A model generated the notes under the pieces. That model saw only the letters and a list, made by a program, of their open reading frames with translations, searched no databases and was not told where the DNA came from. Shown here piece by piece: positions 62,566 to 64,000 of a stretch of DNA of 64,000 nucleotides (position 1 is the first letter of the stretch; each line of letters begins with the position of its first letter). This DNA comes from Neomoorella thermoacetica (GTDB lineage: Bacteria; Bacillota; DSM-521; Neomoorellales; Neomoorellaceae), in assembly GCF_001875325.1 (NCBI RefSeq), contig NZ_MDDC01000012.1, forward strand, positions 1-64,000. Direction: 5' to 3'. Made by a program: the position numbers and the translations under genes.

Positions 62566-62832
62566 ATGCCAACGATCAGCATGTTCTATGGAATTATAAT
62601 CAGGATGTTTTGTGCTCCAGATGAACATAATCCACCACATTTTCATGCATACTACCAGAACTACAAAGTAGTAATCGATATAAATACTTGTGAAGTTAGA
62701 GAAGGTAAATTTCCCAAAAAGCAGCTTAAACTGGTACTGGCCTGGGCAGAATTAAGACAAGAAGAATTACAGGCAAACTGGACATTAGTAATGAACGGTG
62801 AGCTACCGTTCAAAATTGAGCCATTAAAATAA
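62566..62832 (+). CDS. DUF4160 protein
   Basis: 88 residues. Seen: MPTISMFYGIIIRMF, DEHNPPHFHAYYQNYKVVIDI and KQLKLVLAWAELRQEELQANW, the DUF4160 pattern with its HxPPHFHA motif. AAGGTG upstream. GC is much lower than in the rest of the window. It is followed 13 bases later by DUF2442, a frequent two-gene pairing in bacteria, sometimes read as a toxin-antitoxin-like or accessory module; the function is not established. Confidence 0.85.
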   Translation: MPTISMFYGIIIRMFCAPDEHNPPHFHAYYQNYKVVIDINTCEVREGKFPKKQLKLVLAWAELRQEELQANWTLVMNGELPFKIEPLK

Positions 62833-62845
62833 GAGGTGATAATCC

Positions 62846-63097
62846 GTGTATTTGTCTATTGTAGATGTAAAACCATTAAAGGACTACCAACTGCTTTTGA
62901 CTTTTGAAAATGGTGAAAAGAGAATTTTTGACATGAAACCTTATCTTGATAAAGGGATCTTTAAAGAACTAAAAGATGAAAGAGTATTTAGGTCAGTTCG
63001 GGTTAGTTTTGATAGTATCGAGTGGAGCAATCAGGCTGATATTGATCCAGAAGTTCTTTATGAAAAAAGCTTCGAAATAAAGGAGACAGGTACCTGA
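62846..63097 (+). CDS. DUF2442 protein
   Basis: 83 residues. YLSIVDVKPLKDYQLLLTFENGEKRIFDMKPYL and FRSVRVSFDSIEWSNQADIDPEVLYEKS fit DUF2442. GTG start with AGGTGATAAT upstream; low GC, like its partner. Confidence 0.85.
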   Translation: MYLSIVDVKPLKDYQLLLTFENGEKRIFDMKPYLDKGIFKELKDERVFRSVRVSFDSIEWSNQADIDPEVLYEKSFEIKETGT

Positions 63098-63125
63098 CCC
63101 CGGGAAACCAGAGGGACGGTTCGTG
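63089..63125. repeat. REP-like palindromic sequence
   Basis: GACAGGTACCTGACCCC with AGAGGGACGGTTCG is the style of REP sequences linked to tyrosine-type (Y1) transposases. Only one copy is seen here, and it overlaps the end of the DUF2442 gene. Confidence 0.35.
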
Positions 63126-63135
63126 TGGTTGCAAA

Positions 63136-63207
63136 CTACTCCTCGACTTCTACCAGGTGTTTGACTAAATTTTCAAATGTAGCTTGCGACAATGTAACTT
63201 TAGCCAA
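63136..63207 (-). pseudogene. Possible GreA/GreB-family N-terminal stub
   Basis: TTG with a strong GGGAGGAAT opens a 23-codon frame reading MAKVTLSQATFENLVKHLVE and stopping after VEVEE. This resembles the start of small GreA/GreB-type proteins found in clostridia, in which the helix continues with EEKD. The rest is absent, so it would be a truncated remnant. Low confidence; it rests on a short stretch. Confidence 0.38.
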
Positions 63208-63489
63208 TTTAATTCCTCCCAACATTTGCCCATTAAATGGAAAATCCCATATAAGCGTAAGGGCGCTCCGCCACAAAGGCGGAGCACCCATTTTAATTAC
63301 AATATACCACCGTAAACAATCATTGTCAATAGAGTATGATATTACCATTTAATACTAGGGGTTAAAGTTTATGGTATTTTCAAAAACAATCTCTAGTGAC
63401 AGTGGCGGTAATGTACCATTACTTTAAGAGACGACAGACAAATTTTAGCAATAACCGTCAACCAAAAGGATTCTTGCCAGTTGTGTCGA
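63208..63489. other. AT-rich intergenic region before ftsE
   Basis: No supported gene. Contains a low-GC stretch and presumably the ftsE promoter before the terminator at 63490. Confidence 0.45.
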
Positions 63490-63516
63490 AAACAACCCAT
63501 AGAGTTGTTTTTTTCT
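63490..63516 (+). terminator. Terminator before ftsE
   Basis: 7-bp stem AAACAAC/GTTGTTT (63490-63496, 63504-63510) and a long T run just 20 bases before the ftsE start. Confidence 0.8.
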
Positions 63517-63536
63517 TTTGTCCTGGAGGTGATGGT

Positions 63537-64000
63537 TTGAGCTTAATCCAGTTTTTCAACGTGACCAAGCAGTATCCCCCGAACATCACCGCCCTTGACG
63601 ATGTCAGCGTGAAAATAGATAAGGGTGAGTTTGTCTTTCTGGTAGGACCCAGCGGGGCCGGGAAAACGACCTTTATCCGGCTGCTTTTCCGGGAGGAGGT
63701 GCCCAACAGGGGGCAGATCATTATAGGCGGGCGGAGCATCAGCCGCCTGAAGAGGAAAGAGGTCCCCCTTTTAAGGCGCAATATAGGCATAGTCTTTCAG
63801 GATTTTCGTCTCCTGCCCGACCGGACGGTGTTTGAAAACGTAGCCTTCGCCCTCAGGGTGGTAGAAACCCACCCGCGGGAGATCAAGCCCCGGGTGGAAA
63901 AGGCCCTGGCCCAGGTAGGCTTGAGCAACAGGGCGCGGATGTTTCCCCACCAGCTTTCCGGCGGGGAACAGCAGCGGGCGGCCATAGCCCGGGCAATTGT
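63537..64000 (+). CDS. ftsE: Cell-division ATP-binding protein FtsE (partial)
   Basis: Cut by the window end at about residue 155. Walker A GPSGAGKTTFIRLL, Q-loop IGIVFQDFRLLPDRTV and signature LSGGEQQRAAIARAI are clear. FtsE pairs with FtsX to drive cell-wall hydrolases during division. TTG start with GGAGGTGAT upstream. Confidence 0.93.
   Translation, partial: MSLIQFFNVTKQYPPNITALDDVSVKIDKGEFVFLVGPSGAGKTTFIRLLFREEVPNRGQIIIGGRSISRLKRKEVPLLRRNIGIVFQDFRLLPDRTVFENVAFALRVVETHPREIKPRVEKALAQVGLSNRARMFPHQLSGGEQQRAAIARAI

Overview
The window looks like the chromosome of a high-GC, spore-forming, thermophilic acetogen-type clostridium, most like Moorella. The reasons are the GC-rich codon use, many TTG and GTG starts behind strong Shine-Dalgarno sites, a sleB-ypeB germination pair, B12-linked functions, csaB with SLH-domain proteins, and ANTAR-type leader RNAs. 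The genus is inferred from gene content and family knowledge; no search was run.

Layout. 1-2.5 kb: the end of an insertion sequence, a small membrane hydrolase and a 5'-truncated SLH protein. 2.6-4.3 kb: a cobalamin riboswitch with its terminator in front of a probable alpha-ribazole transporter and kinase (cblT-cblS). 4.5-12.1 kb: a nitrogen block with an ammonium transporter, a purine-nucleoside-type ABC operon whose second permease carries an in-frame TAG, and a P-II protein. Both transport operons have a leader that reads as a dual-hexaloop ANTAR antitermination element. 12.1-23 kb: BON protein, a retropepsin-like pair, a B12-binding radical SAM enzyme, thiI with a cysteine desulfurase, a Nal1-like serine peptidase, sleB-ypeB and several small unrecognised genes. 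23-36.7 kb: envelope genes (DUF5693, csaB, murJ, fabZ, tagO-like), a phosphohexomutase, a GGDEF protein overlapping comFA, and comFC. 37-43 kb: cold-shock protein, hpf, secA and prfB with its programmed frameshift. 43-50 kb: radical SAM, winged-helix, UbiB-like kinase and ferredoxin genes, then YitT and a split transketolase.

50.4-62.4 kb is an accessory surface-protein island lying between prfB and ftsE. It holds an XRE regulator with paired operators, a beheaded surface gene, a surface gene broken by a 10-bp tandem duplication, an intact SLH protein with a polyglycine linker, remnants of an Rpn nuclease and of a group II intron, a surface gene missing one base, a six-repeat secreted protein split by one extra base in an A tract, and a secreted subtilase. 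The window closes with a low-GC DUF4160/DUF2442 pair, a GreA-like stub and the start of ftsE.

How they connect: CsaB makes the pyruvylated wall polymer that SLH proteins bind, and TagO-like and MurJ proteins serve the same envelope. The amt, ABC and glnB genes form a nitrogen-scavenging block. The most notable observations are the two matching ANTAR-like leaders and the high density of single-event gene breaks in surface genes. No tRNA, rRNA or CRISPR array was seen.
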